The notes: generated from the sequence alone by a model not told the origin. Positions 33,309 to 42,208 are shown, counted from the stretch's first letter. The stretch: 64,000 nucleotides of DNA from Mycolicibacterium fallax (GCF_010726955.1 NZ_AP022603.1:3038001-3102000), one strand, 5' to 3'. Translations and numbers: made by a program.

Positions 33309-33566
33309 CTATGCGGCGGTTGGGATGTAGGTGTCGAAGGCGAAGTTGCCGATGGTGACGGGAGCGACGAATCCGTCGGCCACCAGGGAGTCGATCGAGT
33401 CCTGGGCCTGTTTCAAACCGAATCCGGTGTACGCGGCGGCGAGCAGCGTGCTCAGCCCGCCGGGTTCGCATAGAGATATGGCCGCGTAGACGATGAGCCG
33501 GTCCAGTGCCTCCGCGCTCTCGCACACGGCTGCAAGTTCTTGGAAAACCCTGCGGTTCACGGTCAT
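33309..33566 (-). CDS. Small winged-helix-like protein
   Basis: An 85-residue protein overlapping the upstream gene by four bases. The second half (GFGLKQAQDSIDSLVADGFVAP) has the pattern of a winged-helix recognition helix and wing. Probably a DNA-binding regulator of the integration region. Its stop is followed by tRNA-like copy 2. Confidence 0.5.
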   Translation of the reverse strand: MTVNRRVFQELAAVCESAEALDRLIVYAAISLCEPGGLSTLLAAAYTGFGLKQAQDSIDSLVADGFVAPVTIGNFAFDTYIPTAA

Positions 33567-33787
33567 AGTGGGACCCGCTCACGGATCATGCACGCCGGGC
33601 AGTCGCGGACGTTGAGCGGCGCGATCCAGGCGCACACTGGGCACTGCGGCACGTCACGACGCAGGTAGGCGGCGACTTCCTCCACGGTGGGGAGGGGGAT
33701 CGGGGACGGGATTGCCGACAGGACGTTCACGACCATCTCGGCGGTCATGGCGGACACCTCATGGCGTGTCGGCCCGGCGGTTGTCAT
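33563..33787 (-). CDS. Small zinc-ribbon protein
   Basis: A 74-residue protein with CPVC and CPAC pairs separated by 12 residues near the C-terminus (a zinc ribbon) and a Pro-rich N-terminal half. Overlaps both neighbours by four bases. Function unknown. Confidence 0.55.
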   Translation of the reverse strand: MTTAGPTRHEVSAMTAEMVVNVLSAIPSPIPLPTVEEVAAYLRRDVPQCPVCAWIAPLNVRDCPACMIRERVPL

Positions 33788-34035
33788 GCCGACACCCGAT
33801 CTCCGCGCGCGGGGGCGAGCAGTCGCTCGACCTCACTGCCAGGGATCAGCACGCGGCGACTCACCCGCGTTGGCGTCAGCTCGCCGTCGCCGATCATCTT
33901 GTAGACGGTGCTGCGGGAAACTCGGAGCACCGCCGCGGCTTCATCGACGGTGTAGACGGTTGGCGCGGCGGGCTGGGCGCGCTCGGCCAACCGCCGCTGC
34001 ACCTCATCCTCGATCGCCTTCTCCAGCTCGGTCAT
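33784..34035 (-). CDS. xis: Excisionase (HTH, Xis type)
   Basis: An 83-residue protein. A MerR/Xis-type helix-turn-helix occupies residues 27-70 (TVDEAAAVLRVSRSTVYKMI, then a TRVSRRVLIPGSEVERLL wing). Its position beside the integrase gene and attR, divergent from the int operon, is that of AICE excisionases, which bend DNA and direct the integrase toward excision. It overlaps the zinc-ribbon gene, so excision is coupled with the leftward operon. Confidence 0.75.
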   Translation of the reverse strand: MTELEKAIEDEVQRRLAERAQPAAPTVYTVDEAAAVLRVSRSTVYKMIGDGELTPTRVSRRVLIPGSEVERLLAPARGDRVSA

Positions 34036-34063
34036 GCTCAGGTCCTGTCATGCGTCTGAAAAA

Positions 34064-34171
34064 TCCTTCCGTTTCGGAAGGAATATCCATACACTACACG
34101 ACGTGGACGAGAATGCAAGGAAAAACCAGACACGGCGTCCAGAATTTCCATACATGTGCCATACTTGCGGC
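34064..34171. promoter_or_regulatory. Divergent xis/regulator control region
   Basis: TCCTTCCG-TTT-CGGAAGGA (34064-34082) is a perfect palindrome. CCATAC occurs three times (34087-34092, 34148-34153 and 34159-34164), the last overlapping a CATACT -10 box that ends six bases before GTG 34172 (leaderless). These look like sites for the XRE-type regulator, the excisionase or the integrase arms. Confidence 0.5.
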
Positions 34172-34651
34172 GTGATCGGAGGTCTTGGTCGGACGTCGTG
34201 GACCGTTGCCCATGTGATGAAAATGGAGCGGCGAAGACGCAAAATCTCGCTACGGGAGCTTTCGTCACGCATGCCAGAGGGTCTGAGGTTGTCGCACGCA
34301 ACGCTCTCGGAGATCGAGCGAGGGGACCGGCGTGTAACGGTCGATGACCTCACTGTGATCGCGTGTGCGTTGGGCATTTCGCCAGTGACCCTCTTGATGC
34401 CTGTCCACAGTCCAGATATCGGAGATAACAGGCCCGTGGCAGAGCTGACCGGGACGCCTGAACTGCCTGTGCGGCGGCTATGTGACTGGGTGAGGGGAGA
34501 TGCGCCGCCCACGGAGACAGAGGATGCGCACGAGATTGAGGCGTATAGGCGGCAGAACCTCCCCCGTTGGCTGTGGGACGCCGATGCGTCGGCGTCAGAT
34601 GGAGCCATAGGAGAAGGCCACGGGCGCAGAGGGGAGGGGAACGATGGCTAG
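34172..34651 (+). CDS. XRE-family HTH regulator before int
   Basis: A 159-residue protein from leaderless GTG 34172; ATG 34217 is an alternative. The XRE helix-turn-helix spans roughly residues 16-75 (ISLRELSSRMPEGLRLSHATLSEIE with the following DRRVTVDDLTVIACAL, in order). The C-terminal half is acidic. The stop overlaps the integrase start by eight bases, so it is co-transcribed with int and probably represses the xis/int switch. Confidence 0.75.
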   Translation: MIGGLGRTSWTVAHVMKMERRRRKISLRELSSRMPEGLRLSHATLSEIERGDRRVTVDDLTVIACALGISPVTLLMPVHSPDIGDNRPVAELTGTPELPVRRLCDWVRGDAPPTETEDAHEIEAYRRQNLPRWLWDADASASDGAIGEGHGRRGEGNDG

Positions 34652-35852
34652 ACAGCAATTGCCCCCGCAGATCAAACGACTGGTCATCGGAACTGACGCC
34701 AAGGGCCGCGAGGCCGTGCGATACCAGGTCACCGTCGACGTCGGGAGGCGCGGCGGCAAACGCAAGCAGAGCCGCCGCAGGTTCAAGACAGAGGCCGAGG
34801 CGCGCGGGTTCCTCGGGCCGATTCTGGGGGACAAAGCTCGCGGCTTGCACGTGGCGCCGAACGCGCTCACGGTGCGGGAGGCAGTTCGCCGGTGGCTGGC
34901 CGCGCAGCGCATCGAGCAGAAGACGTTGGACGCCTACACGAATAACTTGCGCCCGTTGGTGGAAGTCCACGGCGGCGATCCGATCCAGGGTATCGACAAG
35001 GCCGACATCGAAGCGCTGGTGCAGGCGCTCATCGCTGGCACCACGCCGCGTGGGGTCTGGGCCGCGACGAGCATCAACCCGTTCCTGTCGCGGCTCCGGG
35101 CATTGATGGACGATCTCGTCGGGCAGGGCGTCCTGGCCCGCAACCCCGCGCGGCTGGTGAAGAACGTCCGCCGCGAGGACACCAAGAAGCCAGAGGCACC
35201 AGAGCGGGTGACGCTGACCGCCGAGCAGGTGCGCCGGTTCCTCGATCACGTCGAAGGTAAAGAGGACGAGGCGCTGGTGTTGCTGTCCCTCCTGGGGATG
35301 CGCCGCTCGGAGATCGTCGGCCTGCGGTGGTCTGCGGTCGACCTTGACGCGAAGACGTTGACGGTCGAACGGGCTGTCGTGCCGACGAGCGTCGGGACGC
35401 AGGACAAGAAGCGAACCAAGACCGAGAGCAGCAAGCGCGAACTTCCGCTGCACGACGACGCGGTGGAGGCGCTGAGCCGTGTCCGGCGGCGCTACCTCAA
35501 GGAGCGAATGGCTTCGGGTTCGGCCTGGCGCGGCGAGAAGGACGGCCACGTCTACTTCAAGCCAGACGGCACACGGTATGCCCCGGAGACCGCGAACCAG
35601 CGGTGGAACCGCGCGGTGAAGGCCGCAGGTCTTCCGCACCTGAAGCTGCACGAGGGACGGCACACCGCCGCGACGCTCCTGCTGCTTCAGGGTGCGCCGC
35701 TCGCGGTGGTGGCCGCGTGGTTGGGCCATGCGAACGCCGATGTCACGCTGAGGGTCTACGCCCACGCGCAGAAGCAGGCCATCGAAGCGGCGGCGGCGAC
35801 GTTCCAGGGGCTCTACGGCAAGAAGCCCGCGGGGGAGTCCAAGGCCGAGTGA
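34644..35852 (+). CDS. int: Tyrosine integrase of the AICE
   Basis: A 402-residue protein with GGAGGGG four bases before the ATG. The N-terminal arm-binding domain (residues 1-65) is followed by a SAM-like core-binding domain (70-170) and the catalytic domain. The catalytic residues are Arg in GMRRSE (about 218), HEGRH (His and Arg near 334-337), and GHANADVTLRVYAH (His near 361, Tyr near 371). It ends 210 bases before a tRNA-Ser fragment, its target. It should recombine attP with the tRNA 3' end. Confidence 0.92.
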   Translation: MARQQLPPQIKRLVIGTDAKGREAVRYQVTVDVGRRGGKRKQSRRRFKTEAEARGFLGPILGDKARGLHVAPNALTVREAVRRWLAAQRIEQKTLDAYTNNLRPLVEVHGGDPIQGIDKADIEALVQALIAGTTPRGVWAATSINPFLSRLRALMDDLVGQGVLARNPARLVKNVRREDTKKPEAPERVTLTAEQVRRFLDHVEGKEDEALVLLSLLGMRRSEIVGLRWSAVDLDAKTLTVERAVVPTSVGTQDKKRTKTESSKRELPLHDDAVEALSRVRRRYLKERMASGSAWRGEKDGHVYFKPDGTRYAPETANQRWNRAVKAAGLPHLKLHEGRHTAATLLLLQGAPLAVVAAWLGHANADVTLRVYAHAQKQAIEAAAATFQGLYGKKPAGESKAE

Positions 35853-36026
35853 CGCACACCCGTTCGATCCCGCCCGCCGCGTTGTCACGGAATCCCATTC
35901 CCTCTGTGACACCGCGCCGTTTCCGTCCTCTACCTGCGCGTACGACGGCCCTCGTTGTCACACGGGTGTCACAACTCCTGCACTCAGCCGTGGAAACCGC
36001 CGACGCCGACCTGCGGTTTCTGGGAA

Positions 36027-36043
36027 ATCCATACACTCACGAC
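36027..36043 (+). promoter_or_regulatory. Candidate arm-type integrase site
   Basis: ATCCATACACTCACGAC nearly repeats 34085-34102 (ATCCATACACTACACGAC). It lies 20 bases before the tRNA fragment, inside the element, where arm-type or excisionase sites of an attachment region are expected. Confidence 0.45.
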
Positions 36044-36062
36044 CTGGGAAAACGCCCGTGAG

Positions 36063-36126
36063 CACGCCTCGAAAGCGTGTGTGGAGTAACCCTCCACCGT
36101 GGGTTCAAATCCCACCGCCACCGCCA
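36063..36126 (+). repeat. attR: 3' part of tRNA-Ser(CGA)
   Basis: Anticodon stem CACGC/GCGTG with loop CTCGAAA (36068-36074, anticodon CGA), a long variable arm as in tRNA-Ser, T-arm GTGGG-TTCAAAT-CCCAC (36099-36115), acceptor strand CGCCACC, discriminator G and CCA (36124-36126). No D-arm or 5' acceptor strand lies upstream, so this is only the duplicated 3' part left by integration. The complete gene should be at the left end, outside this window. Confidence 0.85.
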
Positions 36127-36139
36127 ATTAGCAGGCAAG

Positions 36140-36178
36140 ACGCCCAGGGTTTCGGTTCACACCGATTCGCTGGGCGTT
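36140..36178 (+). terminator. Terminator after the tRNA-Ser 3' end
   Basis: ACGCCCAG (36140-36147) and CTGGGCGT (36170-36177) pair, with an inner CGGT/ACCG hairpin, then TTG. It marks the start of core chromosome; the original tRNA gene probably used it. Confidence 0.65.
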
Positions 36179-36294
36179 TGTCATTGTGGCAGCTCCGAGG
36201 AACTCCGGGTCGGGCGGGACACCCCTCGGTTGGTGGCCCGTCGGCGCAGTCTCGCGCGGCCGATACGGTGTCGGCAACCGGAGAGAGGTCCTTC

Positions 36295-36777
36295 ATGCGA
36301 ACAGTGCGCGCCAACCTGGCTGGGCTGGCGGCCGTCGCGGTGGCGGCGGCCGCGTTGTCCGGGTGCGCGAGCGACCGACCGGCCGAGGTCGACGCACCGA
36401 CCGACCCGGCCGGTGCCCCGGTTGCCCCGGAGGCACCCCCGCAGCCGCATCCGGACGCGTCGGGTTCGGTCTTCGTCGACGGGGCCGACCAGCACATCTC
36501 CGGCCCGGTCGGCTGCGAGACGCTCGACGGCGTCGCCACCATCAGGGTGTCCACCCGGGTTCCGCTGGCCTGGGTGAAGCTGAGCAGTTTGGCGGCCCCG
36601 GCGGTGCTGGAGGTGATGGTCCACGCCGAGGACTATCTGCTGGGGCCGACGGTGACGGGCGCGGCGGTGACCAAGGACGGCAACACCTACCGCGTCACCG
36701 CCACCGCGCAGCGGTTGGTGACCAGCACGGTGCAAATGGATCAGGTCCCCGTCGAGATCACCGCCACCTGCCCGTAA
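36295..36777 (+). CDS. LpqH-family lipoprotein
   Basis: A 160-residue protein; ATG 36295 with GGAGAGAGG upstream. The signal peptide ends in the lipobox LSGC (Cys near 23), then a Pro-rich linker and a domain of about 105 residues with two Cys (GCETLDG and TATCP), as in the mycobacterial 19-kDa antigen LpqH. Surface lipoproteins of this family are glycosylated and bind host receptors. Two more members are encoded at 42209 and 42809. Confidence 0.8.
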   Translation: MRTVRANLAGLAAVAVAAAALSGCASDRPAEVDAPTDPAGAPVAPEAPPQPHPDASGSVFVDGADQHISGPVGCETLDGVATIRVSTRVPLAWVKLSSLAAPAVLEVMVHAEDYLLGPTVTGAAVTKDGNTYRVTATAQRLVTSTVQMDQVPVEITATCP

Positions 36778-36867
36778 AGCGGTTGCCGAATGGGTGTCCG
36801 GCACCCCCGGCCCGGACAATTGCCGAATCAACCACGCAATTACGCTACGGCAGGTATCAATATTGGC

Positions 36868-37953
36868 ATGACGCAGCAGAACGCCGATTCGGCAGACCTG
36901 TCCGCCGCCTACGCCGGGCTCCTCGACGAGGTCCGCGCCGCCGAGAAACGGTTCACCGAGGCCGACCCGCCGCTGGACGAGAAGGACATCCTGGATGGCT
37001 ACCGGCTGGCGTTCAGCCTGCTGCGGGTGGCGGTGGACACCTACGTCTGGGGCGACAAGGACAACCCGATCTTTGTCGACGTCATCAGCCCCTACCAGAA
37101 GTGGGGCGGGGACAACTCCGACGCGTTCTACCAGATCGCGCCGATCGACCCGACGCGGCGCTACCGGGTCACCGGTAACCGCGGCGACGCGGTGTACCTG
37201 TCCATCACCGTCTACGGCGGCCCCGGCGACGGCGGCTACAGCACCCGCATCGTCGGCACCCTGAACGACCGGAGCCTGGAGTTCGACGCCGACGGCAACT
37301 TCGAGTTCACCATCGGCCCCGACCCGGTGCCCGGCCCCTGGCTCAAGACCGAGCCCGACGCCGAGGTGGCGCTGACCCGCGACTACCTGGTTGACCGGGT
37401 CAACGGGGTCCGCCCGTCCTGGCGGATCGAGGCACTGGACCCGCCGGCCCGCCGCCGTGACGACGCGGCCGATCTGGCCCGCCGGATGCGCGCCGCCCGC
37501 AAGTGGCTGCATGAGCAGCTGGCGATGCTGCCGGTCCGGGTGGAACCCCCCAACGAGCTCAAGGACCCCTACCCGGTGCCGTCGGTCACCTACGGCTGGG
37601 CGGCCGGCGACGCCGCCTACGCGATGGGCGGCTACCAGCTCGAACCCGGGCAGGCGCTGGTCATCGAGGGCACCTCGCCGCCGTGCGTGTTCTGGAACCT
37701 GTGCCTGTGGAATCCGTTCCTGCACAGCTACGACTACACCTACGAGCGGGTGACCATCAACAACGACCAGGTGCACTACGAGCCGGACGGCTCCTGGCGG
37801 ATCGTGGTCAGCGAAACCGACCCGGGCCACCCGAACTGGGTGTCCACCGCGGGCCGCCGGCGCGGCCTGCTGTGGTTCCGCTGGTTCCTGCCCGAGTACA
37901 CCCCGGACCGGCCGTCCTGCCGGGTCGTCGACGTCGCGGAGCTGGGCCGGTGA
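36868..37953 (+). CDS. DUF1214 domain protein
   Basis: A 361-residue protein. The C-terminal half has the DUF1214 pattern (GYQLEPGQALVIEGTSPPC, FWNLCLWNPF, RIVVSETDPGHPNW). Mycobacteria carry several such proteins, often near sulfotransferase and lipid genes, of unknown enzymatic role. It overlaps the sulfotransferase gene by four bases, so both probably serve one pathway. Confidence 0.8.
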   Translation: MTQQNADSADLSAAYAGLLDEVRAAEKRFTEADPPLDEKDILDGYRLAFSLLRVAVDTYVWGDKDNPIFVDVISPYQKWGGDNSDAFYQIAPIDPTRRYRVTGNRGDAVYLSITVYGGPGDGGYSTRIVGTLNDRSLEFDADGNFEFTIGPDPVPGPWLKTEPDAEVALTRDYLVDRVNGVRPSWRIEALDPPARRRDDAADLARRMRAARKWLHEQLAMLPVRVEPPNELKDPYPVPSVTYGWAAGDAAYAMGGYQLEPGQALVIEGTSPPCVFWNLCLWNPFLHSYDYTYERVTINNDQVHYEPDGSWRIVVSETDPGHPNWVSTAGRRRGLLWFRWFLPEYTPDRPSCRVVDVAELGR

Positions 37954-39209
37954 TCACCCGTCCCGCACCGATCCGCTTCACCGACCTGGCGACCCCGGTC
38001 TATCCCGAAGCGGCACAACCGATTCGCGACGGACTGGCCGGCTACGGCGCCACCGTGTCGCTCACCCCGGAGGCGATGCTGGCCGCCGCCACCGCGCGCA
38101 CCGGGCTCGACGACTACGGCGACCCGGCCTTCATGGAACGGCTGGAGGTGCTGTCCACCGGGCTGCGCGAGGACGCCGGGCTGTCCGCCACCGGCGTCGG
38201 CATCGTCTTCGAGCAGGTGGTGGGCAACCTGGTCAACCGGCTGCGCCTGCAGGCGTTGTTAACCGAGCACCCCGAGATCGCCGACGAGCAGATCACCGCC
38301 CCGATCATCATCTGCGGCCTGCCGCGCACCGGAACCACCCACCTGCACAACCTGCTGGCCGCCGACCCGAACCTGCGGCCGCTGCCGTACTGGGAGAGCC
38401 TGGAACCGTTCCCCGCGCCGGAGGAGCGCGACGACGAGCAGCCGCGCCGGGACCGCTGTGCGGCCGGGCTGGCGATGATCGACGCGGTGATGCCGGAGTT
38501 CAAACGCATGCACGACATGACCGTCGACCACGCGCACGAGGAAGTCCAGCTGCTGGCCAACGACATCTCCGGGATGCTCTTCGAAACCACCTACCACCTA
38601 CCGGGTTTCGCCGAGCACTACCGCAGCCACGACCAGAGGCCGTCGTACGCCTACCTGAAGCGGAACCTGCAGGCGCTGCAGTGGCTGCGTGGCCGGCGGC
38701 GCTGGGTGCTCAAATCGCCGCAGCACCTGGAGCAGTTGACCGTGCTCGCCGAGACCTTCCCGGACGCGACGTTCGTGCTCACCCACCGCGATCCGGTGGA
38801 GGTGATCCGCTCGATGGCCACCATGATCGTCTACGCATCCCGAATGGCGTGCAGCACAACGAATCCCGCCGCGCTGGCGGCCTACTGGTGCAACCGCGCC
38901 GACGACCTGCTGTCGGGCTGCCTGCGCGACCGTGACGCGCTGCCGCCGGATCGCACCGTCGACATCCGGTTCGACGACTTCATGGCCGACGAAATGGGCA
39001 CGTTGGCAAGCATCTACCAGCTCGCCGGACAACCGTTCGACGACGAGGTACGGACCGCGATGGCAGACTTCCTGGCCGCCAACCCGCGCGGGCGATACGG
39101 CGGCGTCGAGTACGACCTGGCCGGCCTTGGCCTGGACGCCGAGGTGATCGCCGCCCGGCTGGCCGACTACCGCCGGCGTTTCGTCGCCAACGATGAGGAG
39201 CAGCCGTGA
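37950..39209 (+). CDS. Sulfotransferase family protein
   Basis: A 419-residue protein from GTG 37950. GLPRTGTTHLHNLL (about residues 121-134) is the 5'-phosphosulfate loop that binds PAPS. KSPQHL and THRDPVEVIRSM further on complete the nucleotide site. This is the Sulfotransfer_3 type common in mycobacteria, possibly acting on a lipid or steroid-like acceptor. Coupled to the genes on both sides by four-base overlaps. Confidence 0.85.
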   Translation: MITRPAPIRFTDLATPVYPEAAQPIRDGLAGYGATVSLTPEAMLAAATARTGLDDYGDPAFMERLEVLSTGLREDAGLSATGVGIVFEQVVGNLVNRLRLQALLTEHPEIADEQITAPIIICGLPRTGTTHLHNLLAADPNLRPLPYWESLEPFPAPEERDDEQPRRDRCAAGLAMIDAVMPEFKRMHDMTVDHAHEEVQLLANDISGMLFETTYHLPGFAEHYRSHDQRPSYAYLKRNLQALQWLRGRRRWVLKSPQHLEQLTVLAETFPDATFVLTHRDPVEVIRSMATMIVYASRMACSTTNPAALAAYWCNRADDLLSGCLRDRDALPPDRTVDIRFDDFMADEMGTLASIYQLAGQPFDDEVRTAMADFLAANPRGRYGGVEYDLAGLGLDAEVIAARLADYRRRFVANDEEQP

Positions 39210-40303
39210 CCGAAGCCATCGAGGCGACCGCCTGGGTCGCCACCGCCCTGGGTGAACCCGAGCAGGTGCTGCGCAGCCAGCAGGTCGAGGTCCGCGCCCC
39301 CGGTCCCGGTGAGGTCCGGGTCGCCGTCGACGCGTTCTGCCTGAACTTCAACGACATCGACATCATCCGCGGCCGCTACACCACCCTGCCGCTGCCCGCC
39401 CCGTTCGTGCCGGGGATGGAGAGCGTCGGGGTGGTGGAAAGCGCGGGCCCCGGCGCCGAGCACTGGGTCGGCCGGCGCATCGTCGGGATCCCGGTGATGG
39501 CCTTCGGCGGCTACGCCTCCTACGCCATCGTCGACGCCGCCACCGCGCTGGACCTGCCGGACTGGATCAGTGACGTCGACGGCGCGGCGCTGCACTACCC
39601 GTTCCACCTCGGCTGGTTCGCGCTGACCGAACGCGGCCGGTTGCAGCCGGGCCAGACGCTGCTGGTGCACGCCGCCGCCGGTGGCACCGGATCCGGGGCG
39701 CTGGTGCTCGGCAAGGCGCTCGGCGCCCGCGTCATCGCCACCGCGGGCAGCGACGAGAAGGTGCGGTTCTGCCGCGAGCTCGGCGCCGACCACGCCATCA
39801 ACTACCGCGACGAGGACTGGGTCGAGCAGGTGATGGAGCTGACCTACGGCCGCGGTGTGGACGTCGCCTTCGATGCGGTCGGCGGCGGCGTCACGGTGCA
39901 GACCTTCAAGTGCATGGGCTACAACGGCCGGCACCTGATGGTCGGCTTCGCCGAGGACATCGCGCTGGAGGACGGCGACTACCTGTCGCCGCGCCCGCTC
40001 GCCTACGGCAACTTCGACCTGTGCGGGGTGTGCCTGGTCTACGTCAACGACCCGCTGGCCATCCGGCGCACCCTCGGGTTCAACTGGCCGGCCCGCTCGG
40101 CCGGCCTGGAGGCCCACGTGCGGATCCTGGAGTTGATCCGCACCGGCGCGATCCACACCGTGGTCGGCGAGGAGCTCGATTGGGCGGACCTGCCCGCCGC
40201 GCTGACCCGGATGGCCGACCGTCGGACCACCGGCCGGTTGGTGGTCCGCACCGGCGCGCACCACCGGACTCCGCCGAAGATCACACCCCCGCTACTCCGG
40301 TAA
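39206..40303 (+). CDS. Zinc-free NADPH:quinone oxidoreductase (MDR family)
   Basis: A 365-residue protein, GTG start overlapping the sulfotransferase stop. N-terminal GroES-like domain, then a nucleotide-binding fold with AAAGGTGSGALVLGKALGA (about residues 154-172) that fits the AxxGGxG dinucleotide motif of quinone oxidoreductases. It lacks the catalytic zinc Cys/His set of alcohol dehydrogenases. Probably reduces a quinone or enone using NADPH. Confidence 0.85.
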   Translation: MTEAIEATAWVATALGEPEQVLRSQQVEVRAPGPGEVRVAVDAFCLNFNDIDIIRGRYTTLPLPAPFVPGMESVGVVESAGPGAEHWVGRRIVGIPVMAFGGYASYAIVDAATALDLPDWISDVDGAALHYPFHLGWFALTERGRLQPGQTLLVHAAAGGTGSGALVLGKALGARVIATAGSDEKVRFCRELGADHAINYRDEDWVEQVMELTYGRGVDVAFDAVGGGVTVQTFKCMGYNGRHLMVGFAEDIALEDGDYLSPRPLAYGNFDLCGVCLVYVNDPLAIRRTLGFNWPARSAGLEAHVRILELIRTGAIHTVVGEELDWADLPAALTRMADRRTTGRLVVRTGAHHRTPPKITPPLLR

Positions 40304-40342
40304 CGGTGTTCCGGGGTGCGGCGAGCGGGTCTAATTGATGCC

Positions 40343-41701
40343 ATGCAGCTGATGTCGCCCCCGGACGCCATGTTCCTGATCGCCGAATCGCGGGAGCATC
40401 CGATGCACGTCGGCGGCCTGCAGCTGTTCGAGCCGCCGGAGGGCGCCGGGCCGGAGTTCCTGATGGACCTGCACGCCCAGATGCTCGAGCACACCCATTT
40501 CGACCCGACCTTCCGCAAACACCCGGCGACCGTGCTGGGCGGCATCGTCGACATGGGCTGGACCGTCGACGACGAGGTCGACTTCGAGTACCACCTGCGC
40601 CGCTCGGCGCTGCCCAGCCCGGGCCGGGTCCGCGACCTGCTGGAACTCACCGGGCGGCTGCACGGCAGCCTGCTGGACCGGCACCGCCCGCTGTGGGAAT
40701 CGCACCTGATCGAGGGCCTCAACGACGGCCGGTTCGCGCTGTACACCAAGGTGCACCACGCGCTGCTCGACGGTGTTTCGGCCAGCCGGATGTTGCAGCG
40801 AACGCTGTCCGACGACCCGAACGACACCAAGGTCCGAGTGCCGTGGGATCTGCCGCAGAGCCGGCGGGCGGCCCGCGACGACGACGCCGGCAGGTCGCTG
40901 CTGGGGATGGCGACCGGCGTGGTCGGCACCGCGCTGGGCTTCGCGCCGTCGACGCTGAAGGTGGCCCGCGCGGCGATGCTGGACAACCAGCTGACCCTGC
41001 CGTTCCAGGCCCCGCGCACCATGTTCAACGTCAAGATCGGCGGGGCCCGGCGGTTCGCCGCGCAGTCCTGGCCGCTGGAGCGAATCCGCCGGATCAAGTC
41101 CGCCGCCGGCGTCACCGTCAACGATGTGGTGCTGGCGATGTGCGCCGGTGCGCTGCGCGCCTACCTGGCCGAGGAGAACGCGCTGCCGGACGCCCCGCTG
41201 ATCGCGATGGTCCCGATGAACCTGCGGGAGGACGCCGAGGGCGCCGGCGGCAACCAGGTCGGCGCGCTGCTGTGCAACCTGGGCACCGACCTCGCCGACC
41301 CGCAGGAGCGGCTGCGCACCGTCAGTGCCTCGATGCGCGACAACAAGTCGGTGTTCGCCGGGCTGCCGAAGCTGGAGACCCTGGCGCTGTCGGCGATCAA
41401 CATCGCCGCGCTGGGCCTGGGCGCCGTGCCGGGGTTCGTCTCCACCGCGCCGCCGCCGTTCAACCTCGTCATCTCCAACGTGCCGGGACCGCGGGAGCAG
41501 CTGTACTGGAGCGGCGCCAAACTGGTCGGCAACTACCCGGTGTCGATCGTGCTGGACAACCTGGCGCTGAACATCACCCTGGCCAACAACGCCGGGAACC
41601 TGGAGTTCGGGCTGATCGGCTGCCGGCGCAGCGTGCCGCATCTGCAGCGACTGCTCACCCACCTGGAGGACGCCCTGGTCGCCCTGGAGGAGACCAGCTG
41701 A
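40343..41701 (+). CDS. Wax ester synthase/diacylglycerol acyltransferase (WS/DGAT)
   Basis: A 452-residue protein. The active-site motif HHALLDG (His138, His139, Asp143) and the later PMNLR motif identify the family that makes triacylglycerol or wax ester from acyl-CoA. ATG 40343 is chosen because the family begins MxxMSPxDAMFL. Mycobacteria have many copies, used for storage lipid. Followed by a Nudix gene one base after the stop. Confidence 0.92.
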   Translation: MQLMSPPDAMFLIAESREHPMHVGGLQLFEPPEGAGPEFLMDLHAQMLEHTHFDPTFRKHPATVLGGIVDMGWTVDDEVDFEYHLRRSALPSPGRVRDLLELTGRLHGSLLDRHRPLWESHLIEGLNDGRFALYTKVHHALLDGVSASRMLQRTLSDDPNDTKVRVPWDLPQSRRAARDDDAGRSLLGMATGVVGTALGFAPSTLKVARAAMLDNQLTLPFQAPRTMFNVKIGGARRFAAQSWPLERIRRIKSAAGVTVNDVVLAMCAGALRAYLAEENALPDAPLIAMVPMNLREDAEGAGGNQVGALLCNLGTDLADPQERLRTVSASMRDNKSVFAGLPKLETLALSAINIAALGLGAVPGFVSTAPPPFNLVISNVPGPREQLYWSGAKLVGNYPVSIVLDNLALNITLANNAGNLEFGLIGCRRSVPHLQRLLTHLEDALVALEETS

Positions 41702-41702
41702 G

Positions 41703-42146
41703 ATGTCGGCCCGCAGCGCCGGGATCCTGCTGCACCGGGTGCGCGACGGCCGGCGGCAGGTGCTGATCGTGCATCCGGGCGGACCGTGGTGGGCCGGCCG
41801 GGACGCCGGTGCCTGGTCGATTCCCAAGGGTGAGTTCCTACCGCCGGAGGATCCGTGGACCGCGGCGCGCCGGGAGTTCGCCGAGGAGATCGCCCTGCCG
41901 GTGCCCGACGGGGACGTGCTGGACCTGGGGGAGGTGCGGCTGGCCTCCGGCAAGCGGGTGCACGCCTTCGCCGTCGATGCCGAGTTGGATCTCACCGGGC
42001 ATCGGGTCGCCGAGGTGAGCAACACCTTCGAACTGCACGGCCGGCGCTACCCGGAGATCGACCGGGCGGAGTGGGTCGATCTCGATGTTGCCCGGGTCCG
42101 GCTCAATGCCGCGCAGGTGCCGCTGCTGGACCGGCTGGGACCCTGA
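41703..42146 (+). CDS. Nudix hydrolase
   Basis: A 147-residue protein. The Nudix box is at about residues 43-65 (GEFLPPEDPWTAARREFAEEI, given here in one 21-residue span shortened as GEFLPP...REFAEEI). It hydrolyses nucleoside diphosphate derivatives with magnesium. The WSIPKG lead-in resembles a subgroup acting on oxidised or dinucleotide substrates. Last gene of the rightward run before a terminator. Confidence 0.88.
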   Translation: MSARSAGILLHRVRDGRRQVLIVHPGGPWWAGRDAGAWSIPKGEFLPPEDPWTAARREFAEEIALPVPDGDVLDLGEVRLASGKRVHAFAVDAELDLTGHRVAEVSNTFELHGRRYPEIDRAEWVDLDVARVRLNAAQVPLLDRLGP

Positions 42147-42154
42147 CCACCGCA

Positions 42155-42197
42155 AACGGCAACGGCGGCCCCCGGGTTGGGAGCCGCCGTCGTCGTT
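42155..42197. terminator. Bidirectional terminator
   Basis: CGGCGGC (42163-42169) and GCCGCCG (42183-42189), extended by AACGGCAA/TCGTCGTT, between convergent genes. Confidence 0.7.
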
Positions 42198-42208
42198 TGG
42201 TGGGTTGG

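Larger units (their letters stand above)
1..36126. mobile_element. AICE-type integrative conjugative element (right part)
   Basis: Seen: a tyrosine integrase and a small HTH excisionase next to the 3' part of a tRNA-Ser, a prim-pol/ATPase replication protein, a DUF2637-like membrane protein and one FtsK/SpoIIIE-type ATPase, with no relaxase and no type IV secretion genes. Known: this combination (Int, Xis, RepPP, TraB) defines actinomycete integrative and conjugative elements, which replicate autonomously and move double-stranded DNA between mycelia or cells. Inference: everything from base 1 to the CCA end at 36126 belongs to it and the left end lies outside the window. Much of its length is cargo (toxins, lipoproteins, defence-like genes). 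Confidence 0.8.

Noticed and set aside
36063..36126. A complete tRNA-Ser gene at attR
   Set aside because: The 5' half (acceptor strand GGTGGCG and D-arm) is absent upstream; the sequence there belongs to the element.
40331..42025. 564-residue reading opposite the WS/DGAT and Nudix genes
   Set aside because: Antisense to genes with clear active-site motifs; composition typical of a GC-rich shadow frame.
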